This document shows, piece after piece, positions 1 through 10,699 of a stretch of DNA of 64,000 nucleotides; position 1 is the stretch's first letter; every line of letters begins with the position of its first letter. The notes beneath the pieces are model-generated. The model was not told where the DNA came from, searched no databases, and worked only from the letters and a program-made list of their open reading frames with translations. This stretch comes from Fragilaria crotonensis (Eukaryota; Bacillariophyta; Fragilariophyceae; Fragilariales; Fragilariaceae), in assembly GCA_022925895.1 (NCBI GenBank), contig JAKSYS010000070.1:1-64000 (forward strand). Reading direction: 5' to 3'. The position numbers were made by a program, and so were the translations under genes.

Positions 1-660
1 GAAGGAAGTCGTGATCATCGACGTGAAATTCCACCATCTCAATGCCATCGTCCGAGAGGTAAGTGTATCCTTTGGCGTTGGCGTTCATGTTCGAAGGCAA
101 TCTCTCATGTTTCCATTGTTTGACAGTCTCTTTTGTTACTTGGATCCAGCAATGGTATCTCGGTTTGAGCTTTGATAGGTAGTCCTTGCAGAACTGGTTC
201 CTGTGGAAGACAATGTTTGGTCGTTCGTGGCCGTCAACAAAGAATGTTTTCTTTCGAGAGTCGTACGAGAATCCATGTTGACGAAGCCAATGCCAAGTTG
301 TAGTAGATAAGGATATTGGAGAGTCTATGTAACACCCAGTAGACAGTCGGCTCTAATTCTTTGTAATCTGTGCTTATTGTTGTCACCTGTCTCCTGCTTG
401 TTGTTGTTATTGTCTTCATCGCGTTCGTCACATCGTCGGACTTCATGCTTTGTCTTGCTCGCCACTCGTCATCATGTTATTGCTTGCTTCGAACGCGGCG
501 GGGATAATCTTTGACACCAGCTCGTTTCGTGCGAACTCAATTGTGAGATCAGCGAGGTTCTCAATACAGTAGTGATGCTACGGAATGGTTATCTCGTCTT
601 GAAAGTATTCCAATAAATCTGGAAGAGGTTTCTTTGCCTTGTGAATGTTTGGGTTCGGAT
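1..660 (-). pseudogene. Decayed DDE-superfamily transposase fragment, runs off the window edge
   Basis: Reading the minus strand downward from about 660 gives coding-like sequence cut by an in-frame TAG near 578 and by further stops and a frame change near 350-450. The best part (about 345 to 1) contains IDSPISLSTTTWHWLRQHGF, then VDGHER followed by a 'P-N-I-V-F-H-R' stretch. This order (an 'IS..T..WL...GF' helix and a VDGHE block) is what I know from eukaryotic DDE transposases and endonucleases of the Tc1/mariner-like group. No catalytic triad can be assigned because the protein continues past base 1. It is a relic, not a working gene. Family placement is an inference from motif shape only. 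Confidence 0.5.
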
Positions 661-847
661 GCGGAGCGCTCACGATTTGCCCTCAAAGTATATTCCAACC
701 TGCAACAGTGCGTTAGTGCCAGCAGCTTCAATACCCATCTTGCTGCTTTCGAAGACACAATTTTCTAGTTCAGTTTTCCGCAAGTGCGTTCCGTCCGTCG
801 ACCGTATTTGCGTACACCGAATAGGAAGTTGTCGCGTCAACACCACC

Positions 848-1012
848 ATGACCATGACCGCTACAGCGGCTCCCCGTCCCCTCGATCCAGCAGCCTACCA
901 TGACCCGAATCACCCGAAGTACGGTTTTCACACGACGGAATGGCATGATCTGCCAATTCCAAATCATGGCCATGATTGGTTTTCGGACGAAGAGCGTTAC
1001 CGCCGTGAATAA
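848..1012 (+). other. Small unrecognised ORF in front of the LINE
   Basis: An ATG opens 54 codons rich in His, Pro and Trp (PLDPAAYHDPNHPKYGF), then stops at a TAA. The same frame stays open for another 36 codons after that stop, ending at a TAG near 1121. This could be the end of a disrupted host gene or part of the 5' untranslated region of the neighbouring LINE. I do not recognise a family. Confidence 0.15.
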
Positions 1013-1324
1013 CGCACACTCGTACCGACAGTATGGACATCCCCAGAACTGGTTCCGTTATCTGACCCTTGGGTACTTGCTTACGACGACTGTGCTAAGT
1101 TCGATTCCCTCTGGATGAAGTAGCTCTGATCCCATCATATGCCACCGCATGGTATGGTTCAACTTTATGTACCACGTTGATAGGAAACTCGACATCTCGA
1201 ATAGACTGTCAGCGTGGGCGACGAAATATCCCAGCCATATCTCCAACGATTCGCCCCACAACACCTCGCTCTCAACACGATCGAAACATCCTGGAAAGAC
1301 TACATTCTTGGTGATCATGATGTG

Positions 1325-2791
1325 ATGGCCATTGACTCGAACCAATGGACGACAGTAGGGACAAAGAAGAAAACACACCGCAGCAATTCTCCTCCGTTGA
1401 TCCACGGCGGGGGAGCAGTCCCAACAGAGAACGTACAATTGAACTCCATCTCGGTCGCTGGCCATCCTGGTAGCACCACAGCATCGGATCCGCACGGCAA
1501 TGTTACTTTCGCTTCCACAAGCGGGAGTGTCAGCTTCTACAACGACGACGATAGCACTACTGTACCCACCGAAAAAGGAAAGATCAAAGATACTATTTTG
1601 TTTTCCGATCGATCCACAACATCTGACACCACGACGACAGCTGGGAAACAATCAGCTTTACAACCTGATTTAAACGTACCTACCAACGACGGCACATATC
1701 GACTAACATTTAGGTGGAAGCCTAAAGGACCTTTTTCTGAGTATCATGAGCAATCTCCATTGTGGCTCACAGAAGTCTATTCGATGCTGTGTGACCTGTT
1801 TCCAGACGAGGATTGCTATTTCTACAGATGGGAAAGTCGCGACCTAAAAATGTCGACGTCAATTTCGACTCTTTCACCGGGAGAGCTACGTGAGTTCCTG
1901 TCTCCAATTGTTACGTTCCTACCATCTACATCCCAAATCATCTTTGGCGCCCGCGTTTGTTTTGCCTCTAAGCTCCCTGGCAAATGGAGAGCTAAAGAGT
2001 ACACTAACAAAACGCTTTTGGACCACCAAGTTCAGGTCAGCATATCTAATTCAACCACTACAAGTGGAAGGATCGTCACCGCTGGATACATCCTTTTCAA
2101 AGCTGCACGAACGACGCACCGTCACAGATACCTACAGAGTCTCCGTCAACAACTTCCCGCCGAAACTCCATTTTTTGACATTCTTCTTTTTCACAAAACA
2201 CCCATGGAACAGAAGATCAATCATCTGGTCATTCAATGTGGAGAGAATCACGTGTCACCATTATCCCAAGCTCTATCGGAAGTCCTGACGGGTCGCAACT
2301 CGCCATTGTATCTTTCTCGAATTGCACTCGCTAAGTTACAGCCATCACAAATTAGCGCGTACTTTGAGATGCAGGACATCTATGCTAAATCTCTCAAGTC
2401 ATTTCCCTTTTTTCCGACGTTAATCAATTTGGATAAGGTTCGAAAAGAAATCTATGACGATGGAACCGTGATTGAAAGATCCACGAGAGAATGGGCGTCT
2501 TCAGTTTTTAAGGATACCGACGACATTGAGGCCAGATGCGAAGTGGTTAATGGTGGTTTCGATCAAAAGGCCTACCTACTTACGCCATTTAAGTACTCGA
2601 CGTTTGTGTCAGAACAGTTTAGACAGTATCGACTCCGGATTAATCCGATTGGAAGAAGAGAGGCCCGTTTTCGCGACAGTCTACCAGGTCTACCATCTGT
2701 GATCCATATTGATACATCCACCCAGCGTAATTTAGACTTATTGGAAACAATGTTGTCTAAAGAAATGTGGCAAAGGCACCACCGTCAGTAA
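1325..2791 (+). CDS. LINE ORF1 protein (Gag-like)
   Basis: About 488 codons open from the ATG at 1325 (MAIDSNQWTTVGTKKK); the frame is open further upstream but with no ATG. The N-terminal 140 residues are polar, low complexity and rich in Ser/Thr. From about residue 140 comes a more structured region starting near 'YRLTFRWKPKGPF'. No CCHC knuckle or RRM motif stands out. Assignment as ORF1 rests on its place directly before endonuclease and reverse transcriptase ORFs. The ORF stops before a 220-bp gap with stops in all frames, so the original ORF1 probably continued into the coiled-coil segment that follows. Confidence 0.55.
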   Translation: MAIDSNQWTTVGTKKKTHRSNSPPLIHGGGAVPTENVQLNSISVAGHPGSTTASDPHGNVTFASTSGSVSFYNDDDSTTVPTEKGKIKDTILFSDRSTTSDTTTTAGKQSALQPDLNVPTNDGTYRLTFRWKPKGPFSEYHEQSPLWLTEVYSMLCDLFPDEDCYFYRWESRDLKMSTSISTLSPGELREFLSPIVTFLPSTSQIIFGARVCFASKLPGKWRAKEYTNKTLLDHQVQVSISNSTTTSGRIVTAGYILFKAARTTHRHRYLQSLRQQLPAETPFFDILLFHKTPMEQKINHLVIQCGENHVSPLSQALSEVLTGRNSPLYLSRIALAKLQPSQISAYFEMQDIYAKSLKSFPFFPTLINLDKVRKEIYDDGTVIERSTREWASSVFKDTDDIEARCEVVNGGFDQKAYLLTPFKYSTFVSEQFRQYRLRINPIGRREARFRDSLPGLPSVIHIDTSTQRNLDLLETMLSKEMWQRHHRQ

Positions 2792-3011
2792 GAGGACTTG
2801 ATCAGCACACTGTCACCGAAGAACCAGTCAGAAAGTTGGTAAGCAACAGACGCAGTCACCTATCCACCGCAGTGGTGAATCAGCATCCTGGTTTCCGGGG
2901 GGACAGCTAAAAAACTATCCGCAAACGTTGAAACACCATCTCCTCTGGATATGAGTCACGACGATCAAACTGCACAGACTCACTCCGCTACAGTCCCTAA
3001 CAACCCCGTCA

Positions 3012-3785
3012 ATGTTATCGTCTGCGACTTCACGCCGACTGAACGAATTAGAAGAATTATTTCGCCGACAACGAGATGACAACGTGCAGAATGCTGAGAT
3101 CTCATCAAAAAATGCGACTAAATTGGCCCAAATAGAAGCCAAAATTGGACGCATCGATGCAATGGATAATCTTCTCAACGACAATAGTGAAAAACTGGCT
3201 CTAACAATGGAACGCCAGCAAGATTCTCATGTTCAAATCATTGAATTGAACATCCGGGTCACCCGTCTGATGGAGGTAATTGACCGAATGGCATCCCGAA
3301 TTGAAGTTATCACACACACAATGGTTTCGAGTGAGGCCACTGGAGCGTCAGACCGTTTGAATACACAAATCGAATCCCACCAGGGTGATGGCAATCGGAG
3401 ACGGTCTTTGGATGAAATGAAAGACCAACAAGAGGCAAGTACGAACAGTTCGGCAATCTCCACAGGACTTGATCAAAGCTCAATCAGAAAGCGTCCATAA
3501 CACAACAACCTCGGTCTAGTTTGGCATCCATACAGTCCTGGTCACCAACGAAGAAAAAATCAAGGGCACTGCGACGATATGGAAGAAATGTCTCTTGGAT
3601 CGGATGCATCGGACGGCGACTATGACACTCGATCTATCGAAAGTAAACAACGACCACAAAAGCTAGCTCCTATTCATCTTGACTCCTCCGACTTAGAGGA
3701 TTCGGACGATTACTCGTCACAAATGCCCGATCTGGACGCCCAATACAATAATCATGGTGATCCAGAGGGAGGCATGGGTGAATGA
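3012..3785 (+). pseudogene. LINE ORF1 distal part: coiled coil and acidic tail
   Basis: The first 162 codons are heptad-like and charged (NELEELFRRQRDD, then KLAQIEAKIGRIDAMDN), strongly suggesting a coiled coil. A TAA at 3498 interrupts. The same frame resumes to give an acidic Ser/Asp-rich tail (MEEMSLGSDASDGD) ending at a TGA at 3783-3785. Between the two pieces another frame reads more plausibly as basic protein (QSWSPTKKKSRALRRYGRN), so a pair of frameshifts is likely. The final TGA overlaps the start codon of the endonuclease ORF as ATGA. It is probably the trimerising part of ORF1p. Confidence 0.5.
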
Positions 3786-5170
3786 GTGTAACCCAGGTCG
3801 ACGCAGCACAAAACGACATGAACGGTGGAGAAATATCGGCAGCCACAGGGAACAGCAGTTCTATTTACAAACGCGGGAGGTATACATCCCGGGGAGAAGA
3901 CAGACATCCCCACATTTTTCCGTCACAGGTACTTTTGTTTCCATCTAAGCGACCAGGGAGGATAACAAGCCGGAAATCCATCGACCCACATGCAGACTGT
4001 ACATACGGAGATGCAATTATCTACAAGGATCCTCGATCAACAAGATTTATGTTTCAAAACGTGAAAGGGCTCACAATCACACAATCAGGCGACGACTTCA
4101 ATTACTACCTCTCCTCAATGCTGTCGTATGCTGTCGACGTCTTTGGCATGGCAGAAACAAACGTTGGTTGGCAACATCAACATATCCAGGCATCGTTCAG
4201 GGGCAGTATACGCCGTCAACTGAAAGTCGGAAAGGTTACGTTTGGTTCCCCATCACACCAGACGGATCCTCTGGGGGCGCGAGAGACATTTCAAGCTGGA
4301 GGAGTTCTACAGGTCGTCCGTGGAAACCTGACCACTACTGTATTCGGTTCACCAATACAAGACAGCACAGGTCTCGGAAGGTGGAGTGGTTTTACTTTGA
4401 TCGGCAAGTCGGAACAGAAACTGAGCGTTATCACAGGCTACCGCACGTGTCGAGGATCTATTGCATCATCCCCTTTAGGCAGTTCCTATCATCGTGAATA
4501 CGTTTTCTTCAAAGAACGCGGATACAAATCACCACAGCCAAGGAAGCATTTTATCGATGATCTCGCGGTTGTAATACGACATCTTCAGGACCAAGGACAC
4601 TCCATACTGCTAATGATGGACGCCAATTCCGTGCTGGAGTTGGATAATCAGTTGACAGTTTTTCTCGAGTCTCACGATCTAAGAGATTTGCACTTCGATA
4701 CGCCAGCATCTTCAACATATATCAATTCCGACAACAGACGAATCGATTTCATGTTCGGATGTCCCCGTACAATGGCTGCAAGAACTCGACAGGGGACTCT
4801 ATCGTACTTCGAAGGACCCCAATCGGATCATAGAGCGCTATATGTGGATCTTTGCTTATCACAACTCCTAGGAACCGAATCCTTCGACCAAGTCTTACCG
4901 ACAGGACCAAACAGATGGCTACGGAGCGGGAACCCCGAGTCAGTTACCATATATGTGGAACAGATTCACAAATATTACGCCACGCATCGGATGAAAGAAC
5001 GCATTGACCAATTGTGGGAGACTCACCAAACATTAACAAGGTCACAGGTACGACGTTTGCTAACTGCGTGGGACGAGGATCAAGGCAGGGCAATGCGAGC
5101 GGCGGAATCTCAGCTAGCTACACCTCCAAAATTGTACAAATGGTCTCCACGCTTACGCAATGCGGGGTGA
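3782..5170 (+). CDS. LINE ORF2, apurinic-type endonuclease part
   Basis: 462 codons. The endonuclease/exonuclease/phosphatase fold is marked by AETN at about residue 126 (catalytic Glu in motif II), LMMDANS near residue 280 (the D-x-N catalytic pair), RIDFMFG near residue 320, and SDHRALYVD near residue 350 (catalytic Asp-His). These are the standard APE-type LINE endonuclease blocks; the enzyme nicks target DNA to prime reverse transcription. The start is the ATG of an ATGA overlap with the previous ORF, the arrangement used for coupled re-initiation. The frame breaks at about 5165, after which the protein continues in another frame (VIFRYWKLRLREL). Confidence 0.75.
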   Translation: MSVTQVDAAQNDMNGGEISAATGNSSSIYKRGRYTSRGEDRHPHIFPSQVLLFPSKRPGRITSRKSIDPHADCTYGDAIIYKDPRSTRFMFQNVKGLTITQSGDDFNYYLSSMLSYAVDVFGMAETNVGWQHQHIQASFRGSIRRQLKVGKVTFGSPSHQTDPLGARETFQAGGVLQVVRGNLTTTVFGSPIQDSTGLGRWSGFTLIGKSEQKLSVITGYRTCRGSIASSPLGSSYHREYVFFKERGYKSPQPRKHFIDDLAVVIRHLQDQGHSILLMMDANSVLELDNQLTVFLESHDLRDLHFDTPASSTYINSDNRRIDFMFGCPRTMAARTRQGTLSYFEGPQSDHRALYVDLCLSQLLGTESFDQVLPTGPNRWLRSGNPESVTIYVEQIHKYYATHRMKERIDQLWETHQTLTRSQVRRLLTAWDEDQGRAMRAAESQLATPPKLYKWSPRLRNAG

Positions 5171-7760
5171 TATTCAGGTACTGGAAGCTCAGACTACGCG
5201 AATTAACTCATTCGGAGGACTATTCAATGACTTTTGCACGATGGGAACGACAAATTCAGTTCTTCGACTCCTCATTTACACTACCATATCGGTCCCAAGC
5301 CTTGGAGGCTCATGAAGTTCAGCGACATTTAAACAATTCCACAAAGAACTTCGTCAGGTACAAAAGAAGTCAACAGAGCATCGAGTGGGATGCTATGAGG
5401 AACTACTTTCAAATACGAGGCAGATGACAATCCGTCGACGAAGAAGGAATCGCAGCGTTTGGCCAAACAAGTAGCTCGGACAATAAAAGGAGAAGAGGAC
5501 AAGCGACTGTTCGGAAAACTCCGACAGATTCTTAATCCGAAGGAATTTTCCAGCAACGCAGATCCAAGTTCCGCGATATCCGATGTCCGACGAGCCAACT
5601 ACTCGGTAAGGTTCACGACGTTCTTCAACAGTACCATCCAGAACAATTAGTTTGGGATACAATAATATCCAGAGCCAACATTGAAGCCCATCTTTTGCAA
5701 TTTAATAGAGAGGCTTTTCGAGCGGCGGCAGAATCACCGTGTGAGTGGCGTGATTCATGATGCCCTCACCTTTACCTTTCAGACGAAGCGGAAGCGTGCC
5801 TGCGCAGTGAAATCCCCAATCACTGGCACAGCGACGACAATCTCTTGAGAGAATTCTTGTCCTCCTTCCAAATACAAACTCGGTCATGGAGGCGGGTCCG
5901 ATAAACCTCAAATTACCAACTCCGATATTGTCAAAGGCTTCAAATCTTGGAAAGAGACTACAACCACTTCCCCGTCCGGACGTCACCTTGGACATTACGA
6001 GGCGCTGATCACGGACTCAATTCTATTGGAATGCCTACGAAAGTTTTTGAACATTGCAATATCCCGAGGGATAGCGATTCCCAGGTGGTGCAAAGCGGTG
6101 AATGTTATGATAGAAAAAGATCCAGGTTCCCCCAGAATCAATCGCCTTCGTATAATCCATTTATTCGAGGCCGATTACAATTTGTTTTTAAAAATCATGT
6201 GGGGATCCAGGCTGGTTCGAAGATCGGTAGAACTCAACTTACTACACGATGGACAACATGGATCTGTACCAGGCCGCACAACAATGGATCCGGTGATGCT
6301 AAACCAACTCACAACGGATTTATGCCGGTTACTAAAGGTAAACTATGCTCGGTTCGATAACGACGCTTCGGCATGTTTTGACAGGATTATTGTGGCACTG
6401 GGAATGCATGCCAACAGAGGCGGTACGTACCCACGCGAAAGCACTTGAATTGATGACATACATGGTTAAAACAGTATATGGGATCTCGGAGGCTTCTTAT
6501 CGTGGCACGGTGATGGAACCCCTCTTCGGTACAGGACAGGGGAGCGGCGCATCTCCTGCCGTTTGGCTTTCTTTAGTGGTAATTCTTCTTAACACTCTAG
6601 AGAGAGTGATACCAAACCGGATCAGTTTTCGCTCGCCTGACGGAAATATAACCCATCAGAGACTGGTTGATGCATTTGTGGACGACACGGCGATAGGTTT
6701 GACGGATGATGGCGAGGCATCTTTGGATGAACTTACAAAAGCGCTTGAACGAGTAGCTCAAACATGGGAGCAATTACTACACTTTTCAGGAGGATCATTG
6801 AATTTAAAAAGTGTTCCTGGTATGTTCTGTTTTGGGAATGGAAACAAGGCCGTCCGTGTATCCGGGAGATGGAACCAGGGGATCAGGGATAGAACTGTCC
6901 CAGGGTCCCAAAGCTCGCGGAAAGTATCGATACGTCAGCAACATCATACCACTTCTTCACGAATTCTGGGAGTACACCAAACCCCGATGGGCGATTTCTC
7001 TGACCACATTCGAGTCCTCAAGAAGAAAGCAGACCAGTACGCGGGATATCTTAGATCGCCACGATTGACTACGTCAGACGTCAGGGTTTTTCACCGATCC
7101 ATCTATTCTCCCGCTATGAGGTATTCTTTACCGGCGATCGCAGTGGATGAGGAGGAACTCAATAGCATACAATCAAAGATTCTGCCAACTATCGTTCAGA
7201 GGATGGGAATGTCCTCAAAACTCCCTACGGCAATTTGACACGGACCAAAATCAATGGGCGGACTTGATCTTATCGATTTGCGGACAGAGTGCGGCATCGA
7301 AATGATAAAATACTTTCGCCACGAAGTATATGCAAACACGAACGTGGGTCAATTGTTACTATTACAGCTCCAGGCTTCACAATTGGAATCTGGGTTACAG
7401 ATCCGACTTCTCGAGGAGCCACATTCACATCCCGTATCTTACGCCGACATGGATACTTTCCATGCGGCAGTTCATGTCAAACCACAATATCCGAATAACT
7501 TTAACGGATAATTTCAATCTGGAACTTCAGGGCCGAAATGATCAATATATCATGGATTTATCGCGACTCAAGGGATACTCAGTAAGGCAACAAACAGATT
7601 TAAATCTTGTTCGGCTATATTTGCAAGTGACGACAATTGCAGAATTAACGGATACACATAGAGCAACAAGATTGCAGAGTGGGCACTTGAGGCTCAACGA
7701 CCAGCTCACTTTATTGACGCACGAACATGGCCACGTCAACAAGTCGTGAGCCCAAGCCAG
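5171..7760 (+). pseudogene. LINE ORF2, reverse transcriptase part, frameshifted
   Basis: The reverse transcriptase can be followed through at least four frame changes. Visible landmarks are GQHGSVPGRTTMDPVM and ARFDNDASACFDRI (motif A, catalytic Asp) around 6250-6390, GTGQGSGASPAVW (motif B) around 6530, and AFVDDTAIG (motif C, the F-V-D-D active-site box) around 6670. The thumb-side segment continues to about 7240 and further in other frames to about 7750. Sequence quality of the motifs is good, so decay is mostly by small indels. Confidence 0.75.
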
Positions 7761-7820
7761 CGGCGGTTGTGGAAGCGATACGTCTCCTCCCAATTTCTAA
7801 GGTATGGCAGATTCTGAAAA

Positions 7821-9464
7821 ATGCCTCCTAGGGGATCTTTACGAGAACTAAGCGAAACTAAAAAGTCTCTAGCGGGCACGGCCACAAGAGGGCCATTCAA
7901 CCTCAGCAAATCCATCAGGTCACTACCAAGAGGGAGACGGCGATTACTCTCTCACACTCGTGTACTGATGTCCGAAAGTGATCTGTGGAGGGAATGTCAG
8001 AAGAAACAAACGCTAACCATAGCTTCCGACGGAGGTTTAAAGGGACGGAAAGGTACCTTCGGCTGGCTCATTAGCACCAAGTCAAGATCCGTACTCGCGG
8101 AGGGCGCTGGTCCGGTGGACGGGCCGTTTGATACCGTAAACTCGACACGTTGCGAACTCGGGGGACTTACTGCACCATTGATATTCTTATCACTTCTTCA
8201 TTCTCTGTGGGGCAAGCGTCACAAGTGTAAATTTCGATGGGTGACTGACAGCAAGGCAGCTATAGCGAAAGTAACCAAACAGAACGACAATCCGCACACG
8301 AAGCGACGACAGCCGAGCAATGCCGACTTTCTGGGTATCATACAGGCAGAGAAACGTTTACTGCGGCGAAAGGTACGACCGGTCTGGGTGAAAGGTCATC
8401 AGGTGATATCGGGGAGGAGCAGACAAAGGAAAGATATTGCAGACAACACTCGTGCCGATCAGCTGGCAACATGGTACCGCAACAACTGTACGTTTCGTCA
8501 GTCAATTGAATATACTGAACATACACCAGAGGCTCGTGTGACCATCTCGGTCAACGGTATTCGTCTCGTTGGCCAAGAGGACGCTACACTCCGATATCAC
8601 ATCAATGGATATCACCTACGCCAATACATCCAATCACGTCAACGATGGACCAATAAAGTGTGGGACAGTATTGACTTCGAAGTCTTTGGGCGGTTTTACC
8701 GTAAACTGAATCCGCAGAAACAGCTGTCGCACTCGAAATTCATATTCGATCAATGGTATACGGGAGTAAAAAGGGCACGTGTGTCGCAAACGCAAGATGT
8801 CGATTTGGATCTATGTCCATGTTGTAAGCAACATGGCGAAACAACAGATCACATTCTTCGATGTACGGCTAATCCTGAACACGACAAGAGCGTGAGGGAG
8901 TTAGGACGTCGACTGTCTCCGACAGAATACCATCCAATATTCCCAATTCTGAAAGCGAGTATCATGGCATGGCTTAAAGTATACTTACCGGATATAGAGG
9001 AATTTCCACGCAAACTACAGGATCGCATTCGGAAAGCACTTCACGAACAAGAGCGTATAGGATGGAACAACGCAATAAAAGGATATCTAAGCGTGGAATG
9101 GAGATTGTTAGCGGATCTAAGTCCATATGGAAACATGTGCGACGAGCAAGAAGGCAAAGGCTTCCGAGTTCTTACCACTATCCTGAATCACTTCCACCAA
9201 ACAACCCAGCGGCTTTGGAAAGCTCGGAACCATGTTCTCCATACGTCAACAGAGGAACATCTTCGATGTATACGAGACGCGCAAACTGTCGAGATTAGGG
9301 CCATGTATGCCAATCCTGAGAGTATACAGGCTAGCGACCGTCACTACTGCGAGCGATCACTGGAGTCAATCTTGAAGAAGAGTACCGCAACACGTCGAAG
9401 ATGGCTAAGGTATATGCGTCTATCGCAGAACGCATGTCTAGGGAAGGAAGCCGCCAACTTTTGA
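7821..9464 (+). CDS. LINE ORF2, RNase H and C-terminal zinc-binding segment
   Basis: 547 codons open. RNase H residues are visible in order: Asp in TIASDGG (near residue 70), Glu in STRCELGGL (near 110), Asp in WVTDSKAAI (near 140) and Asp in DNTRADQLA (near 210). A later CPCCKQHGETTDHILRC cluster (near residue 335) is a Cys/His zinc-binding motif typical of LINE C-termini. The ORF was once fused to the reverse transcriptase and is separated from it now by stops. The first ATG is only the first available one, not necessarily a true start. Confidence 0.75.
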   Translation: MPPRGSLRELSETKKSLAGTATRGPFNLSKSIRSLPRGRRRLLSHTRVLMSESDLWRECQKKQTLTIASDGGLKGRKGTFGWLISTKSRSVLAEGAGPVDGPFDTVNSTRCELGGLTAPLIFLSLLHSLWGKRHKCKFRWVTDSKAAIAKVTKQNDNPHTKRRQPSNADFLGIIQAEKRLLRRKVRPVWVKGHQVISGRSRQRKDIADNTRADQLATWYRNNCTFRQSIEYTEHTPEARVTISVNGIRLVGQEDATLRYHINGYHLRQYIQSRQRWTNKVWDSIDFEVFGRFYRKLNPQKQLSHSKFIFDQWYTGVKRARVSQTQDVDLDLCPCCKQHGETTDHILRCTANPEHDKSVRELGRRLSPTEYHPIFPILKASIMAWLKVYLPDIEEFPRKLQDRIRKALHEQERIGWNNAIKGYLSVEWRLLADLSPYGNMCDEQEGKGFRVLTTILNHFHQTTQRLWKARNHVLHTSTEEHLRCIRDAQTVEIRAMYANPESIQASDRHYCERSLESILKKSTATRRRWLRYMRLSQNACLGKEAANF

Positions 9465-9540
9465 TGACACAATTTTTTCGCCCCGTGTCGACAGCACAGT
9501 GGCGGAGTCACCGTACCAGTGACACATTTTAGGGTTAGGG

Positions 9541-9904
9541 AAATAACTGTCGCCAACCTGGAATATGGTTTGGTCACAGAGGGTACACACTTTGGTCTTG
9601 TGTTAAGATCAAAGACGGTGACAACCCGATAATTAGTTCTTATATATGCTGCTTTCGAAGATTGCTTGCATGCAACAATCTTCGACCCATCGTCACGAAT
9701 TCATCTCCTCCAGTGCCATCGTGTAGGCCAAGCAAAGAATTGACGATCTCCTCTGTCTAATTATGAAGATATCATAAGCAGAACAGAGATTGTCTTTATC
9801 ATGCTTATCTACAAGGTCTCGCCATCCTTCAACAGTTCAATTGACTTGTTGAAGCCGCTCAATCCTCTGCTGCTGCAGGACTTCGACAACATTGCGATTG
9901 TCAC
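9541..9904. other. Spacer without a recognised gene
   Basis: No coding signal that I trust. It holds one clear hairpin at 9655-9685: two 10-bp arms (TCGAAGATTG and CAATCTTCGA) around an 11-base loop that itself contains the palindrome TTGCATGCAA. Confidence 0.5.
9655..9685. repeat. Perfect 10-bp inverted repeat (hairpin)
   Basis: The arms TCGAAGATTG and CAATCTTCGA pair perfectly around the loop CTTGCATGCAA. It lies between the LINE and the next minus-strand ORF. It could be a transcript end structure or a recombination scar. No function can be inferred. Confidence 0.6.
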
Positions 9905-10699
9905 TCATACTTCCAAGAAAGAGTTTTTTGCTTCCGGACTGTCCCAATACGTCTGTACAACAATCATGGATGATGCAGGGCCGTTTTTAATCTTCTTTGC
10001 TTTGTCCTCTGCTTGACGTTGGGCTTGAACTTTTTGTTTGATAGTTGATTGCTGAGAAATTTGCGTCGTCAAGTCCACAATTTCCTGCATGCCGCGCGTA
10101 ACGCTGTATTGATCGTTAATGCTCTCGTCTTGCAGCAACGACAAGAAATTTGTCTTTCCATCTGGTGGATGCTCAACTAAACCTCCTGGTGTTGTGATAT
10201 AGTAGCACCAAATGTTCCTTTTTTCATTGCTGAAGCGACAGAGACCCCTTGCTTGACGTCAAAATAGGCCAGTTGTATTCGATACCGTAAAATCATCAAG
10301 AATTATGCCGCCTCCTTTTGAAATTGCTCGGTTCATGACACCTCTATCAAACCCAAGGGACTCAAGAGAAGGAAACTGAGCCTTCATGGCTCGAAAATAT
10401 GTTTCATCAGAGAGCCATTTGTCGCGATATCGACTCTGCTTGGTGACTTCAAGCCAACACTGGTAGATCATTTGTAGCTGCTTCATGAAGGCCAATCAGC
10501 CCAACCTGCCTTCCAGGCCAAAGTGCCTCAACCACTTGATGACAAAGCGAAGATTACCCAAAGGGTCGGGCTGATGAAGATCGGGCGATGATGAAATCGT
10601 TGTCAAATTCTCATCGTCGTGAGAGGTGTTTTGTGTGCTGCCGATCGTGTTATTTGTACTCGCGAGGATGCCGGATTTGACTTTCAATCCAGACGTCAC
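9905..10699 (-). pseudogene. Unrecognised ORF with two in-frame TGA codons
   Basis: One minus-strand frame runs for about 265 codons, interrupted only by TGA at 10498-10496 and TGA at 10261-10259. The N-terminal third is Ser/Asn rich. The middle third (QLQMIYQCWLEVTKQSR, ETYFRAMKAQFPSLESLGF) looks helical. The last third (YYITTPGGLVEHPPDGKTNF, then a Gln-rich helix QAQRQAEDKAKKIK) looks like ordinary protein. I do not recognise a family. Both interruptions being TGA is notable, but without a SECIS element in view the simplest reading is a decaying gene or transposon-derived ORF. Confidence 0.35.

Larger units (their letters stand above)
1214..9540 (+). mobile_element. Non-LTR (LINE-type) retrotransposon, degenerate
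   Basis: The order of parts is ORF1 (nucleic-acid-binding type), a coiled-coil/acidic segment, an apurinic-type endonuclease, reverse transcriptase and RNase H with a C-terminal cysteine/histidine cluster. This is the layout of LINE elements with both an APE-like endonuclease and RNase H. Outer limits are approximate: no terminal repeat, poly-A tail or target duplication could be seen. The 3' end may lie just after the TTAGGGTTAGGG stretch at 9529-9540. Frameshifts and stops are concentrated in the coiled-coil part and the reverse transcriptase, so the copy is inactive. The RNase H ORF and most of ORF1 remain open, which suggests moderate age. Confidence 0.85.
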
